Shown here one piece after another: positions 35,553-45,357 of a stretch of DNA of 64,000 nucleotides. Source of the stretch: Streptococcus mitis. GTDB taxonomy: Bacteria; Bacillota; Bacilli; Lactobacillales; Streptococcaceae. The position numbers were made by a program, and so were the translations under genes. The stretch covers positions 1,765,001 to 1,829,000 of the forward strand of contig NZ_CP012646.1 of assembly GCF_001281025.1 (NCBI RefSeq), given 5' to 3'. The notes beneath the pieces are model-generated. The model worked only from the letters and a program-made list of their open reading frames with translations. It made no database searches and was not told the DNA's origin. Position 1 is the stretch's first letter, and the number at the start of each line of letters is the position of its first letter.

Positions 35553-35900
35553 TCAATGCCTTTCGCCTTTAGATTGTCCTAGTTCCCGTCTCAAGCGAAA
35601 CATGTTTTTGAAAAAGATATAGTCTAACCAGTCACTGCCTAGAGATAAGACTATCAAAAGCAACCAAACACCCCAAGTACTAGCATCTGATTCATGATTT
35701 AGAACAAAAGGGAAAAATAAGAATGAAAAAATTGTCATATCCAAGCTAAACAGAGCTAAAAGGGAAATATAAATCCAGTAGAAATAGTAGATAATGGGGA
35801 AAAACTTACTGTTTCTATCAGCATTGTCTATCCAATAGAAAAAATAAAAACAAGGAAATAAGAGTATTAAATGAAACCAATTAAACGACAGTTTCATCAT
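35553..35900 (-). CDS. Membrane protein of unknown function, paralogue A
   Basis: About 115 residues from an ATG preceded by GGAGG; an alternative GTG lies two codons upstream. Three to four hydrophobic segments lead to a basic tail FRLRRELGQSKGERH. It closely resembles the next gene, sharing NRSKFFPIIYYFYWIYI-like and NMFRLRRELG stretches, so the two arose by tandem duplication. Function unknown. Confidence 0.65.
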   Translation of the reverse strand: MMKLSFNWFHLILLFPCFYFFYWIDNADRNSKFFPIIYYFYWIYISLLALFSLDMTIFSFLFFPFVLNHESDASTWGVWLLLIVLSLGSDWLDYIFFKNMFRLRRELGQSKGERH

Positions 35901-35965
35901 CGACACCTCCTCTTTAAAATTGTTTTCTTTAGTTTCGTTCTATTAAGTGTTATTACCAATATAAA

Positions 35966-36304
35966 TCAATGCCTTCCACCTTTAGACTTCCCTAGTTCCC
36001 GTCTCAAGCGAAACATTTTTTTGAAACAGGAATAAGTTAACCAATTCAGACCAATAGCTAGCAGAATAAAAAGAAACCAAATGACCCAAAACTTGATATC
36101 TGTCACATTTCTCAAGACGATATTGAAAAACAGAACTGAAACAACTGTCCAAGCAAGGCTAAAAAGAGAATAGAGGGGGATGTAAACCCAGTAAAAATAG
36201 TAAAAAATTGGGAAAAATTTACTATTTCTGTTGGCCTTTTCAATCCAGTTATCAAAATAAAAGTAAGGTGCTAAAAGTAAGAATTTAAACAAATGTTCCA
36301 TCAT
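35966..36304 (-). CDS. Membrane protein of unknown function, paralogue B
   Basis: About 112 residues with the same membrane layout and C-terminal FRLRRELGKSKGGRH as the downstream copy. A GAGG ribosome site precedes the ATG at 36304. It lies after the Der terminator and so should have its own promoter. No function can be assigned. Confidence 0.65.
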   Translation of the reverse strand: MMEHLFKFLLLAPYFYFDNWIEKANRNSKFFPIFYYFYWVYIPLYSLFSLAWTVVSVLFFNIVLRNVTDIKFWVIWFLFILLAIGLNWLTYSCFKKMFRLRRELGKSKGGRH

Positions 36305-36346
36305 CGACACCTCTTTTTGATAGCGTTTTCTTCAACTTCATTCTAT

Positions 36347-36376
36347 CAAAAAAATCTGGAAATGTCATTCCAGATT
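36347..36376 (-). terminator. Terminator downstream of der
   Basis: AATCTGGAA (36353-36361) pairs perfectly with TTCCAGATT (36368-36376) and is followed on the minus strand by seven T. Confidence 0.88.
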
Positions 36377-36384
36377 CTACTTTT

Positions 36385-37695
36385 TTATTTACGTTTTCTT
36401 GCGATGAGATGGATTGGTGTTCCTTCAAAGACAAAGGCCTTGCGGATTTGATTTTCCAAGAAACGCAGGTAAGAAAAGTGCATGAGTTCTTCTTCGTTGA
36501 CAAAGATAACAAAGGTTGGTGGTTTGGTTGCCACTTGGGTCGCATAGAAAATCTTGAGGCGTTTCCCTTTGTCTGTCGGTGTTGGGTTGATGGCAATAGC
36601 ATCCATAATCACATCGTTCAAGACAGCTGATGGAATACGTGTGTTTTGACTTTCGCTGATTTGCTTGATCATCTCAGGAAGTTTGTGGAGACGTTGCTTG
36701 GTCAAAGCGGATACAAAGATAATCGGGGCGTAAGGCAGGTATTGGAACTGCTCACGGATATCTTCTTCCCAGTTTTTCATAGTGTGGTTGTCTTTTTCAA
36801 GCGTATCCCACTTGTTGACTACGATAATCATCCCTTTACCAGCTTCATGGGCAAATCCTGCGATACGCTTGTCGTATTCACGGATACCCTCTTCCGCATT
36901 GATGACCATTAAGACCACATCTGAACGGTCAATAGCACGCATGGCACGCATGACAGAATATTTCTCGGTATTTTCATAAACCTTACCAGACTTACGCATA
37001 CCAGCCGTATCAATCATGGTAAACTCTTGACCATCTGTATCTGTAAAGTGGGTATCAATGGCGTCACGCGTTGTTCCAGCAACTGGACTAGCAATGACAC
37101 GGTCTTCTCCCAAGATAGCATTGATCAAGCTTGATTTTCCGACGTTAGGACGACCAATCAAGCTAAACTTAATCACATCTGGATTTTCTTCTTCATATTC
37201 ATTTGGAAGATTTTCTACGATGGCATCTAGCACATCCCCTGTACCGATACCATGGACAGATGAGATAGGCAATGGTTCACCCAAACCAAGAGCATAGAAA
37301 TCATAGATATCATTTCGCATCTCAGGGTTGTCCACCTTGTTAACTGCGAGGATAACTGGTTTATGGGTCTTATAAAGCTTACGGGCTACGTATTCGTCTG
37401 CATCGGTAATTCCTTCCTTACCAGATACGACAAAGACGATAACATCTGCTTCTTCCATGGCAATTTCTGCCTGGTGCTTGATTTGTTCCATGAAAGGAGC
37501 ATCGACATCATCGATTCCTCCTGTATCAATCATGCTAAACGAACGATTGAGCCACTCACCCGTTGCATAGATACGGTCACGTGTCACTCCTTCGACATCC
37601 TCTACAATGGAGATTCGCTCACCAGCGATCCGATTAAATAGGGTTGATTTCCCAACATTGGGACGTCCTACAATGGCAATAGTTGGTAGGGCCAT
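36385..37695 (-). CDS. der: Ribosome-assembly GTPase Der (EngA)
   Basis: The 436-residue protein has the two tandem G domains unique to Der: GRPNVGKST with DTGG and NKVD, then [10 protein letters not shown] with DTAGM and NKWD. A KH-like C-terminal domain ends in IHLIARKRK. It is essential for 50S subunit assembly. Confidence 0.97.
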
Positions 37696-37708
37696 AATTT
37701 CTCACTTT

Positions 37709-38422
37709 CTACAATAACTTCTTCTGTTCAAGATTTTTTCTAGTTGAGTTTGGTTCTGCTTGACCAAACTGTTCTGCTAGGCGCTGACTCCAGCTTGTGG
37801 TCGCACGCGCTCCAGCATAGTCCGCCTGTACACGGTCATAAGCTTCGATTGCATCAGTTGACTGTTCTCGGTATTCTTCCTCAAACACCACTTGATGCAA
37901 TGGCAAGCGAGGTTTGACTTCATGTTCTTCATTTGGAAGACCCAGTGCCATCCCAAAGACAGGATAGGTGTAGTCAGGCAAATTAAAGAGTTCTGCTACT
38001 TCTTCTGACTTGTATCGCACCAAGCCAATAATGACACCACCATAGCCCAAGCTTTCAGCTGCCAGCAAGGCATTTTGACCAGCAAGGGCCGCATCGACCG
38101 AACTAATCAAGAGACCTTCTACACCTTGGGGTTGGAAGGTATCCCTATGGAGTCGTGCTCCCTTTTCTGCTCGGTTCAAATCTCCGACAAAGAGAAGGAA
38201 AACAGCAGACTGGCGAATTGCTTCTTGAGGCACCAATTCATACAAGGCATCTTTCTTCTCTTGACTTTTTACAACAATCACAGAGTATGATTGGAAATTC
38301 TTCCAAGACGAAGCCATTTGTGCAGATTTCAAAATCTCATTTAAGTCTGCTTGAGGAATCTCTTGCTCTTTAAACCTGCGCACTGAAGTATGAGCCTTCA
38401 TTAATTTGATTATTTCTGTCAT
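37709..38422 (-). CDS. NADPH-dependent flavin oxidoreductase (nitroreductase family)
   Basis: The 237-residue protein opens IIKLMKAHTSVRRFKEQEIP, with SWKNFQSYSVIVV and the GGVIIGLVRYKSEEVAELFNLP substrate/FMN stretch typical of NfsA/NfrA-like enzymes. It should use FMN to reduce quinones or nitro compounds. Its ATG overlaps the dnaI stop by 4 bp, giving translational coupling, although the functions look unrelated. Confidence 0.87.
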   Translation of the reverse strand: MTEIIKLMKAHTSVRRFKEQEIPQADLNEILKSAQMASSWKNFQSYSVIVVKSQEKKDALYELVPQEAIRQSAVFLLFVGDLNRAEKGARLHRDTFQPQGVEGLLISSVDAALAGQNALLAAESLGYGGVIIGLVRYKSEEVAELFNLPDYTYPVFGMALGLPNEEHEVKPRLPLHQVVFEEEYREQSTDAIEAYDRVQADYAGARATTSWSQRLAEQFGQAEPNSTRKNLEQKKLL

Positions 38423-39315
38423 CGACGGTTCACTCCTTCTAAACGAGTCTCCTCGGCCAAATAACGGATGCGTTCCATGACCCGTCTGGCTTCCCAGGTT
38501 TCGTCATTTCCATTTTTCCCTTTAGCGAAATGCAGCTCCAATTCTTCAAAGTTGAAGTTGGAGGTGAAAAAGGTCGGTAAATCTTCCTGCATCCGATATT
38601 GGAGAATGACCTGCAGGATTTCGTCACGCACCCAAGGTGTTGATTGCTCGGCGCCAATATCATCTAAAATCAGGACTTCAGAAAGCTTAATCTCATCCAC
38701 CAAGGTCTTGACATTGCCATCACCGATAGCATTTTTGACATCGATGACAAAGCTAGGATAGTGGAGGAGAGTGGATGAAACACCACGTTTTTCTGATAAA
38801 TCATGAGCTAAGGCCGCCACCATAAAACTTTTACCCACACCAAAGTCTCCATATAGGTAAAGTCCTTTTCGAATAGCTGGATATTGCTCCACGAAGGCTA
38901 ATAGCTTTTCAAAAACTGGCAAGCGCCCCAAATCATCCAAGTCTACTTGAGCCAAACTAGCTTTCCTGAGACTAGCTGGCAGATTGATTAACTTGAGGCG
39001 GTTCTTAATAGCCGCTTCTTTTTCCGCCGCGATTAGTTCAGGAGTTTCTTCATATGAAACGTCCGCATAGCCATGATTCATGACTAGTATAGGCTTGTAG
39101 CCTTTGGCAATATAATCTGTATCTCCTCGGAGAAACTTGTCACGCTCGGTAATGTACTGATTAAATTTGGAGATACTGCGATTCAATTCCTCTGGAGTAA
39201 GGGATTCTTGCTGGATAAAGGCCGCAACATCAGGATCCTTCATGATTTTCTGGACCAAATCTTGATAATGAAAACGGCTAGGTTGACGTTTGAGTACGTC
39301 TCCGACACTTTCCAT
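38419..39315 (-). CDS. dnaI: Primosomal protein DnaI (helicase loader)
   Basis: The 298-residue AAA+ protein has an N-terminal helicase-binding domain and a C-terminal ATPase with Walker A (YGDFGVGKSFM) and Walker B (VLILDDIGAEQ). It loads the replicative helicase with DnaB. It lies directly after dnaB. Confidence 0.94.
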   Translation of the reverse strand: MESVGDVLKRQPSRFHYQDLVQKIMKDPDVAAFIQQESLTPEELNRSISKFNQYITERDKFLRGDTDYIAKGYKPILVMNHGYADVSYEETPELIAAEKEAAIKNRLKLINLPASLRKASLAQVDLDDLGRLPVFEKLLAFVEQYPAIRKGLYLYGDFGVGKSFMVAALAHDLSEKRGVSSTLLHYPSFVIDVKNAIGDGNVKTLVDEIKLSEVLILDDIGAEQSTPWVRDEILQVILQYRMQEDLPTFFTSNFNFEELELHFAKGKNGNDETWEARRVMERIRYLAEETRLEGVNRR

Positions 39316-40485
39316 CTAATCTCCTCCTTTTTCTAATCTAGCTAATAGTTCTTGTTTCTTACGTTCTAGTTCCAGACGAGTTTCCTCGCTGGTTTCATTC
39401 TTATAATCTGGATTGCTCCACTTGGGTACATTGGACTTGGTAGGACTGGGTTTACTGCTTTTTTGAGCCTGACTCTTTTGCCCATGTTCACGGATGCGCA
39501 AGACTGCCTCTTCTGCCGAATGAATCTTTTGGTATGCATAATCATTGGCTACCTTCATGGCATATTTCTCATTGATGTTTGCCGAATCTACCTTATTAAA
39601 GGTCAATAAGAGAATAATATTGATGACTTCGTCCAGCAAGCCCAACCCAGCCATCTGTTGCAAAAGTTCTCTTTCTGTTTGGGTAATACTTGCCTTACGT
39701 GTTTGCTTGATTTCTGCCAAGAACTGCAAGGCCGTTTTACTTTTGGCTTCCTTGATAATGGTTGCTTCCTTAGGACTAAAGTCAGAGGAAACAGGTTTTT
39801 GAGCAATTTTTTCCCGCATGCGTTTGGTTGAAATAACCTGGGAAACAGCTGTTGACTTGGCCAATTGATAGGTCTCAAACCAGGTCCATTTCTTTTCCTC
39901 GGCAATGGCAAAGAGGTTCAAGACATCGGACTGCTCATCCGCAAAACAAAGCCCATCTCGAGCCATAAGCTGACGAAAATGGTCTAAGTCAAAATCGTTG
40001 GCCACTTTCTTCTTGAGACCAAAGTCTTCTTGACTTCCCAGTTCTGCCAAGTCTGGAAAGACTTGATTGAGTGAGACAGGTATTTCTTCTCCCTCAGCAC
40101 TCTCAACTTTCAAATCCTCCACAGCTGCATCACCAATCTTTTTCTCTAAAAGTCTACGATAAACAGGATGTTCCAAGAAATCTTGACTTGAAAGAGGAGC
40201 ATGGAGGGCTAGCTGATAGGTATCCCCATTTTGATAGAGGGTTAAGAGATTGAAAGCAGATAGGATTTTCAAGGATTTTAAGAGTCTGTCCATCCCAAAG
40301 TTGAGATGGTTAAGAATGCTTGAAAAAAGATATTCCTTTCTGCCGTTATCCCAAAAACTGATTGTATAAAGATAAAGGCTCAGTGCCTCCTGACCGATAA
40401 TCGGGAGGTAGCACTGTACCAGAGATGAGGTATCTTGCGACACCCGATTATTCTTTAGATAAGAAAAACGGTCAATTGGCTTCAT
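39316..40485 (-). CDS. dnaB: Replication initiation/membrane attachment protein DnaB
   Basis: The 389-residue protein is the Gram-positive DnaB (not the helicase). It opens RFSYLKNNRVSQDTSSLVQCYLPIIGQEALSLYLY and has a C-terminal DnaB_2 domain (about 210-330) followed by a charged linker. It abuts nrdR and dnaI with no gap, the conserved nrdR-dnaB-dnaI order of streptococci. Confidence 0.93.
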   Translation of the reverse strand: MKPIDRFSYLKNNRVSQDTSSLVQCYLPIIGQEALSLYLYTISFWDNGRKEYLFSSILNHLNFGMDRLLKSLKILSAFNLLTLYQNGDTYQLALHAPLSSQDFLEHPVYRRLLEKKIGDAAVEDLKVESAEGEEIPVSLNQVFPDLAELGSQEDFGLKKKVANDFDLDHFRQLMARDGLCFADEQSDVLNLFAIAEEKKWTWFETYQLAKSTAVSQVISTKRMREKIAQKPVSSDFSPKEATIIKEAKSKTALQFLAEIKQTRKASITQTERELLQQMAGLGLLDEVINIILLLTFNKVDSANINEKYAMKVANDYAYQKIHSAEEAVLRIREHGQKSQAQKSSKPSPTKSNVPKWSNPDYKNETSEETRLELERKKQELLARLEKGGD

Positions 40486-40959
40486 TTATCTTTCCTTTTT
40501 CTTTTTAGAGGACTGGGTGATTTGTTGGAGCAAGCTCTCTAACTCACTCACATCCTTAAAACTACGATAGACACTGGCAAAACGTACATAGGTAATCTCA
40601 TCCAACTCAGCCAACTCCTCCATGACGAGTGAACCAATGTCCTCACTTTGAATTTCATTTTCATTTCGACCACGGAGTTTCTGTTCGATACGATTGACTA
40701 CCATGTTGATTTCATCACTTGACACAGGACGTTTCTGGGCTGAGCGGATAATCCCATTAAAGATTTTATCTCTGGAGAATTGTTCCCGTGTGCCATCTTT
40801 TTTAACAACCACTAAGGTTCTTTCTTCTACTCGTTCGTAGGTTGTAAAACGGTGTTGGCATTCGTCGCACTCACGTCTTCTACGAATAGTGTTCCCTTCT
40901 TCTGCTTGGCGACTATCGATAACACTTGACTTGGTAGCCCCACATTTTGGACAACGCAT
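40486..40959 (-). CDS. nrdR: Transcriptional repressor NrdR
   Basis: The start [18 protein letters not shown] at 40959 gives 157 residues, the family length; an upstream ATG would add 20 unusual residues. A zinc ribbon (Cys3, Cys6, and the CDEC pair) precedes an ATP-cone ([18 protein letters not shown]). NrdR senses nucleotides and represses ribonucleotide reductase genes. Confidence 0.95.
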
Positions 40960-41032
40960 CCTTTCCCTCCTTATCGTTTTCTTTTCATTATACCATTTTT
41001 TAAGCGATTCCCAAAACAATTCTTCTTTTTGC

Positions 41033-41061
41033 TTGACAAGTTTTTTGTTTTGTTGTATTAT
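41033..41061 (+). promoter_or_regulatory. Promoter of the GntR-ABC operon
   Basis: TTGACA (41033-41038), 17-bp spacer, TATTAT (41056-41061). TTAATTAAG immediately downstream could be an operator for the autoregulating GntR protein. Confidence 0.7.
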
Positions 41062-41098
41062 TTAATTAAGACAAAGAGATAAAAGAAAGGAGACCAAG

Positions 41099-41464
41099 AT
41101 GTCCTGGACATTTGACAACAAAAAACCCATCTATTTACAGATTATGGAGAAAATCAAGCTTCAGATTGTTTCCCATACACTGGAACCCAATCAACAACTT
41201 CCAACCGTGAGAGAGCTAGCTAGCGAGGCCGGTGTCAATCCCAACACCATCCAAAGAGCCTTGTCAGACCTTGAACGAGAAGGATTTGTCTACAGCAAGC
41301 GAACAACTGGACGATTTGTGACTGAGGATAAGGAACTGATCGCCCAATCGCGCAAACAATTATCGGAAGAAGAATTGGAACACTTCGTTTCCTCCATGAC
41401 CCATTTTGGCTATGAAAAAGAAGAACTACCATGCGTAGTCAGCGATTATATTAAAGGAGTTTAA
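41099..41464 (+). CDS. GntR-family regulator, YtrA subfamily
   Basis: The 121-residue protein has only the winged helix (YLQIMEKIKLQIVSHTLEPN, LPTVRELASEAGVNPNTIQRALSDLEREGFVYS) and a short dimerisation tail, as in YtrA-type regulators that control ABC exporters next to them. AAAGGAG precedes the ATG. It is the first gene of a three-gene operon. Confidence 0.9.
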   Translation: MSWTFDNKKPIYLQIMEKIKLQIVSHTLEPNQQLPTVRELASEAGVNPNTIQRALSDLEREGFVYSKRTTGRFVTEDKELIAQSRKQLSEEELEHFVSSMTHFGYEKEELPCVVSDYIKGV

Positions 41465-41468
41465 GCCT

Positions 41469-42164
41469 ATGTCATTACTAGCATTTGAAAATGTATCCAA
41501 ATCTTATGGAGCAACACCAGCCCTTGAAAATGTTTCTCTTGACATCCCAGCTGGAAAAATTGTTGGTCTCCTTGGGCCAAATGGCTCAGGAAAAACAACC
41601 CTGATTAAACTAATCAATGGCCTCTTACAACCAGATCAAGGACGTGTCCTTATCAACGACATGGACCCAAGCCCAGCAACCAAGGCTATCGTAGCTTATT
41701 TGCCGGATACGACCTATCTCAATGAACAAATGAAGGTCAAAGAAGCCCTAACCTACTTCAAGACCTTCTATAAAGATTTCAATCTTGAACGCGCCCATCA
41801 TCTACTTGCAGACCTCGGCATTGATGAAAATAGTCGTCTCAAGAAACTATCAAAAGGAAACAAGGAAAAGGTACAACTGATTTTGGTTATGAGCCGTGAT
41901 GCCCGCCTCTATGTTTTGGACGAACCTATTGGTGGAGTGGACCCAGCAGCCCGTGAGTATATCCTCAATACTATTATCAACAACTACTCCCCAACTTCTA
42001 CCGTTTTGATTTCTACCCACTTGATTTCTGATATCGAGCCAATCTTGGATGAAATTGTCTTCCTTAAGGACGGAAAAGTCGTCCGTCAAGGAAATGTAGA
42101 TGATATTCGCTATGAGTCTGGTGAATCCATTGACCAGCTCTTCCGTCAGGAATTTAAGGCCTAA
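41469..42164 (+). CDS. ABC transporter ATP-binding protein
   Basis: The 231-residue ATPase has Walker A GPNGSGKTTL, a signature LSKGNKEKVQL and Walker B LYVLDEPIGGVDP (Ile replacing the usual Thr-Ser). It starts 5 bp after the regulator stop. With the following permease it should form an exporter, perhaps for an antimicrobial peptide or cell-envelope stressor, as seen for YtrA-controlled systems. Confidence 0.9.
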   Translation: MSLLAFENVSKSYGATPALENVSLDIPAGKIVGLLGPNGSGKTTLIKLINGLLQPDQGRVLINDMDPSPATKAIVAYLPDTTYLNEQMKVKEALTYFKTFYKDFNLERAHHLLADLGIDENSRLKKLSKGNKEKVQLILVMSRDARLYVLDEPIGGVDPAAREYILNTIINNYSPTSTVLISTHLISDIEPILDEIVFLKDGKVVRQGNVDDIRYESGESIDQLFRQEFKA

Positions 42165-42179
42165 GCAAAGGAGATTATT

Positions 42180-42944
42180 ATGTTTTGGAATTTAGTTCGC
42201 TACGAATTTAAAAATGTTAACAAGTGGTATTTAGCTCTTTATGGTGCTGTTCTCTTCCTCTCTGTTCTTATTGGAATTCAGACACAATCCTTAATCAAAC
42301 TACCTGAAAAAAATCTATCTGTTCTACTTTTTTTTCTATCTACTGTCTTTGGTGGTTTGATGGTTACACTTGTGATTTCAACTATCTTCTTGATTATTAA
42401 ACGATTCAAAGGAAGTGTCTATGACCGACAAGGCTATCTGACTTTAACCTTGCCAGTTTCTGAACACCATATCATCACAGCCAAACTAATCGGTGCCTTT
42501 ATCTGGTCGTTGATTAGCACTGCTGTCTTACTCCTATGTATCTATATTATCTTATTGTCAACAAATTCTGATGAAGTTCAACTTTCTACTCTTCTGTCAT
42601 TTGTTGCAGAACATTTTACCGGCTTTGGTCTTACTGTCTTATCCTTCCTACTAAATACCATTTCTGGAATCCTCTGCATCTACTTGGCTATTTCCATCGG
42701 ACAACTTTTCAATGAATACCGTACAGCACTCGCTGTTGCAGCCTACATCGGTATCCAAATCGTCATTGGATTTATTGAAGTTTTCTTCAATACCAGTACT
42801 AACTTCTATATTAATTCACTTGCAGGATTCAATGATAATTTCTATATGGGAGCAAGCGTAGGCATTGTTGAAGAACTCATATTCATAGCTATCTTTTACC
42901 TCGGAACCTACTATATTTTGAAAAACAAGGTTAATTTGCAATAG
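42180..42944 (+). CDS. ABC-2-type permease
   Basis: The 254-residue protein has six predicted membrane segments and the cytoplasmic loop YDRQGYLTLTLPVSEHHIITAKL, typical of ABC-2 permeases. AAAGGAG lies before the ATG. It is the last gene of the operon; a 17-bp inverted repeat follows at 43008-43054. Confidence 0.85.
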   Translation: MFWNLVRYEFKNVNKWYLALYGAVLFLSVLIGIQTQSLIKLPEKNLSVLLFFLSTVFGGLMVTLVISTIFLIIKRFKGSVYDRQGYLTLTLPVSEHHIITAKLIGAFIWSLISTAVLLLCIYIILLSTNSDEVQLSTLLSFVAEHFTGFGLTVLSFLLNTISGILCIYLAISIGQLFNEYRTALAVAAYIGIQIVIGFIEVFFNTSTNFYINSLAGFNDNFYMGASVGIVEELIFIAIFYLGTYYILKNKVNLQ

Positions 42945-43007
42945 TTTTTAAATAATTTTTACCTAGATATATAACATACTCATAGGACAAAAAGTCTTTA
43001 AAATCAG

Positions 43008-43054
43008 AAAACGCATAATATCAAGTGTTAAAAATCTTTGATATTATGCGTTTT
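43008..43054 (+). terminator. Long perfect hairpin after the GntR-ABC operon
   Basis: 17-bp arms (43008-43024 and 43038-43054, core ACGCATAATATCAA) pair perfectly around a 13-base loop, ending in TTTT. It separates the plus-strand operon from the minus-strand bacteriocin cluster and may work on both strands. Confidence 0.75.
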
Positions 43055-43149
43055 ATTGTTAGAAAATTTGCTTTATTTTCTCCTCTAATTGAGTTTTTGC
43101 CCAGCCTCAAAACACCAACTTCATTTTACCTACCAAGCACAGTCATTCG

Positions 43150-43314
43150 TCATTTATTTTTTCCAATATTATCTACGAACTTTGATAAAAAGAGAGGTAC
43201 CATAGCTATAAAAACTTGCCCTCTTTCTCCCCATGCAAATAAAACGACTGCAAGAACAGCTGAAAAGATTGCTAAACATATAGATATTAGACGACATATT
43301 TTCTTATTATTCAT
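43150..43314 (-). CDS. 54-residue membrane peptide, candidate circular-bacteriocin immunity protein
   Basis: A short gene with a good AGGAG ribosome site starts 12 bp downstream of the permease stop. The product opens MNNKKICRLISICLAIFSAV and has two hydrophobic segments (about 9-27 and 34-47), a basic N-terminus and a lysine-rich end (DNIGKNK). Circular-bacteriocin loci usually encode a basic, hydrophobic immunity protein of 50-60 residues beside the transporter, so size, charge and place fit. The assignment is by context; no sequence motif defines this group. Confidence 0.65.
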   Translation of the reverse strand: MNNKKICRLISICLAIFSAVLAVVLFAWGERGQVFIAMVPLFLSKFVDNIGKNK

Positions 43315-43326
43315 AGCACTGCTCCT

Positions 43327-43980
43327 TTACTTAATAAATATTTTACAATAGATTTTAGTTGAAAGTATAAAAGAAACCCCAATCATGATACTGGCCAAAA
43401 TTATGATACTTATAACTAGAAGGAAATGATTAGCTGAACTAATCCAGTTAATGAAAATCATGCCGAAAGTCGTTTTCTGAAGACCATACACTAATCCCAT
43501 AACTAACGATAGTACCAGTATATTGACAATCGTATTTCCAAAAGCACCAAAGGCATATACGGAAGGAAGCAATAAGGCTACATACATGATTCCAAAGATT
43601 ATTCCAATCAATGCCATAATTAAATGTAGATTGAGACTGTATTGATTAAACATGACATGGGTAGCAAGACTTAAACTCAATACTATAGAACTTACCAAAA
43701 GAATAAAAGAAATACAAGAGAGATACCTCGCTAAAATTATCTTAGATTTTGAAATTGGAAAAACTCCTACAAATTGATTCCAACCATTCTCACTATCTGA
43801 TACAACTAAAGCTGTGGGAAGAGAAGCTAAACTTATTGGTAACACTATTAGTAAAAAAATTGTCCCCGATTCTCTTGCAAAGATTGTAATTAAGAATAAG
43901 GCTAAGGCAATAAATATTCTATTAATTATCTTTACTTTATTTAAAATAAGTTGCGCATCTTTATATAGTAGTCCTTTCAT
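43327..43980 (-). CDS. ABC-2 permease of the circular-bacteriocin cluster
   Basis: The 217-residue protein has six hydrophobic segments and the ABC-2 motif MKGLLYKDAQLILNK with SDSENGWNQFVGVFPISKSKIILARYL. Its start overlaps the ATPase gene by 20 bp. In gassericin A and plantaricyclin clusters an ATPase plus a permease of this size export the peptide or add to immunity. Confidence 0.85.
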   Translation of the reverse strand: MKGLLYKDAQLILNKVKIINRIFIALALFLITIFARESGTIFLLIVLPISLASLPTALVVSDSENGWNQFVGVFPISKSKIILARYLSCISFILLVSSIVLSLSLATHVMFNQYSLNLHLIMALIGIIFGIMYVALLLPSVYAFGAFGNTIVNILVLSLVMGLVYGLQKTTFGMIFINWISSANHFLLVISIIILASIMIGVSFILSTKIYCKIFIK

Positions 43981-44821
43981 TTATTCGTTCTCCTTTGACT
44001 AAAAATAATAAAATTTCCCAAAGCGTTGCATAATTACTCTCGTCCTTACTCTTGTCAGATACAACTACTAAATATCGAACACTATCACCCTCTTCTAATT
44101 TATAATAAATGTCTACTTGATCCATATTGTTCTTTATTTCTGTTTTAATCATAAATCGGTTCAGTAAATTTTCTCTGTCTCCCTCTAGAAGAATCTCCCC
44201 ATTATGGATAAAAATAAAATAATCTGCCGCCTGTTCTAAGTCACTCAAAATATGTGAAGATAAGATTACGGTCATATTCTCTTTTTTAACATACTCTTCT
44301 AAAATAGATAAGATCTCTCGCCTAACAATAGGATCCAAGCCACTTGTGGCCTCATCTGCAATTAATAGTCTCGGGCGATGAGCGAGTGCAGACGCAAAAT
44401 TAAGTTTCACCACCATTCCTCTGGAAAATTCTTTCATCTGTTTTTGAGATGGTAAGTTAAACTTTTGAATAAAAGTGTAAAATAACTTTTTATCCCAACT
44501 AGGATAAATCATGCTCATCATTCTTTCAACTTGCTCCACCGAAAATGAAACTGGAAAAAAGTTTTGTTCTAAGACAACCCCTAGTTTCGATTTAATATCT
44601 TGCTCATGCTCTGAATAAGTTTGTTCAAAAACCCTTATACTATCCTTCTCAATCTGTAGTTGATTTAAAATCAGATTCAGTAAAGTAGATTTACCAGCTC
44701 CGTTTTCACCAATCAGTCCAATAACCTTACCTTCCGGAATCTCTAAGTTACGGACTTGCAATTGAAAATCCCCATACTGCTTGGTTAAATTTTTTATATT
44801 AACTATTGATCTGGCTCTCAT
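43961..44821 (-). CDS. ABC ATPase of the circular-bacteriocin cluster
   Basis: The 286-residue protein has Walker A GENGAGKSTLLN, signature FSRGMVVKLNFA and Walker B LLIADEATSGLDP. It carries about 70 extra C-terminal residues compared with a minimal ATPase, with no recognised domain. It lies 18 bp after the membrane-protein gene at 44840-45346 and overlaps the permease gene. Confidence 0.85.
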   Translation of the reverse strand: MRARSIVNIKNLTKQYGDFQLQVRNLEIPEGKVIGLIGENGAGKSTLLNLILNQLQIEKDSIRVFEQTYSEHEQDIKSKLGVVLEQNFFPVSFSVEQVERMMSMIYPSWDKKLFYTFIQKFNLPSQKQMKEFSRGMVVKLNFASALAHRPRLLIADEATSGLDPIVRREILSILEEYVKKENMTVILSSHILSDLEQAADYFIFIHNGEILLEGDRENLLNRFMIKTEIKNNMDQVDIYYKLEEGDSVRYLVVVSDKSKDESNYATLWEILLFLVKGERINERTTI

Positions 44822-44839
44822 GTTAACACCTCATCTAAA

Positions 44840-45346
44840 TTATAACATCATGTATAAAATCGTTAAGCTATTCCCTAAAAAAATAAGACTCGCCAATAAA
44901 ATATTAACTTTATTTGGCACATTAAGTTTTTTTAATTCCAGTAACAACAGCAAAGAAACTAGAACATAGTTAATAACACTAATAAATATAAAATACTGGT
45001 CAGTTATTTTCGTTCCTAATCCTAATATTATTAACACAAAATTAGCAATAGAATAAGCGGATATATATGTATAGTAAAGTGAATTTTTTAAATATGATCT
45101 ACTTACATTAATATCGCAAAATTTATTTAACAATTTACTGATTACATAATAATTTATATGGATATTTAATATAAAAACACCTATAGTTATTATTAGTGAT
45201 ATCACAATAAAAATGAACATGGTATAAACATTAAACTCAAACCGAAATTTATCTTGAAGTATATCTTTTGAAATCAAAATATATCTAACAACAAATATAA
45301 ATACTGCAAATATACTCAATACAAATAATTTAATATTTTTTATCAT
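44840..45346 (-). CDS. Multi-pass membrane protein of the circular-bacteriocin cluster
   Basis: The 168-residue protein has five predicted membrane segments and no recognised motif. Circular-bacteriocin clusters of the gassericin type contain a membrane protein of about 170 residues of unknown role (GaaB/PlcB-like), needed for maturation or export; size and position fit. The start codon is 11 bp after the SpoIIM-like gene. The region is strongly AT-rich. Confidence 0.6.
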   Translation of the reverse strand: MIKNIKLFVLSIFAVFIFVVRYILISKDILQDKFRFEFNVYTMFIFIVISLIITIGVFILNIHINYYVISKLLNKFCDINVSRSYLKNSLYYTYISAYSIANFVLIILGLGTKITDQYFIFISVINYVLVSLLLLLELKKLNVPNKVNILLASLIFLGNSLTILYMML

Positions 45347-45357
45347 ATATTCACTCC

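Noticed and set aside
43025-43351. 108-codon plus-strand frame between the GntR-ABC operon and the bacteriocin cluster
   Set aside because: It starts inside a terminator hairpin, has no ribosome site and is antisense to the better-supported 54-codon gene.
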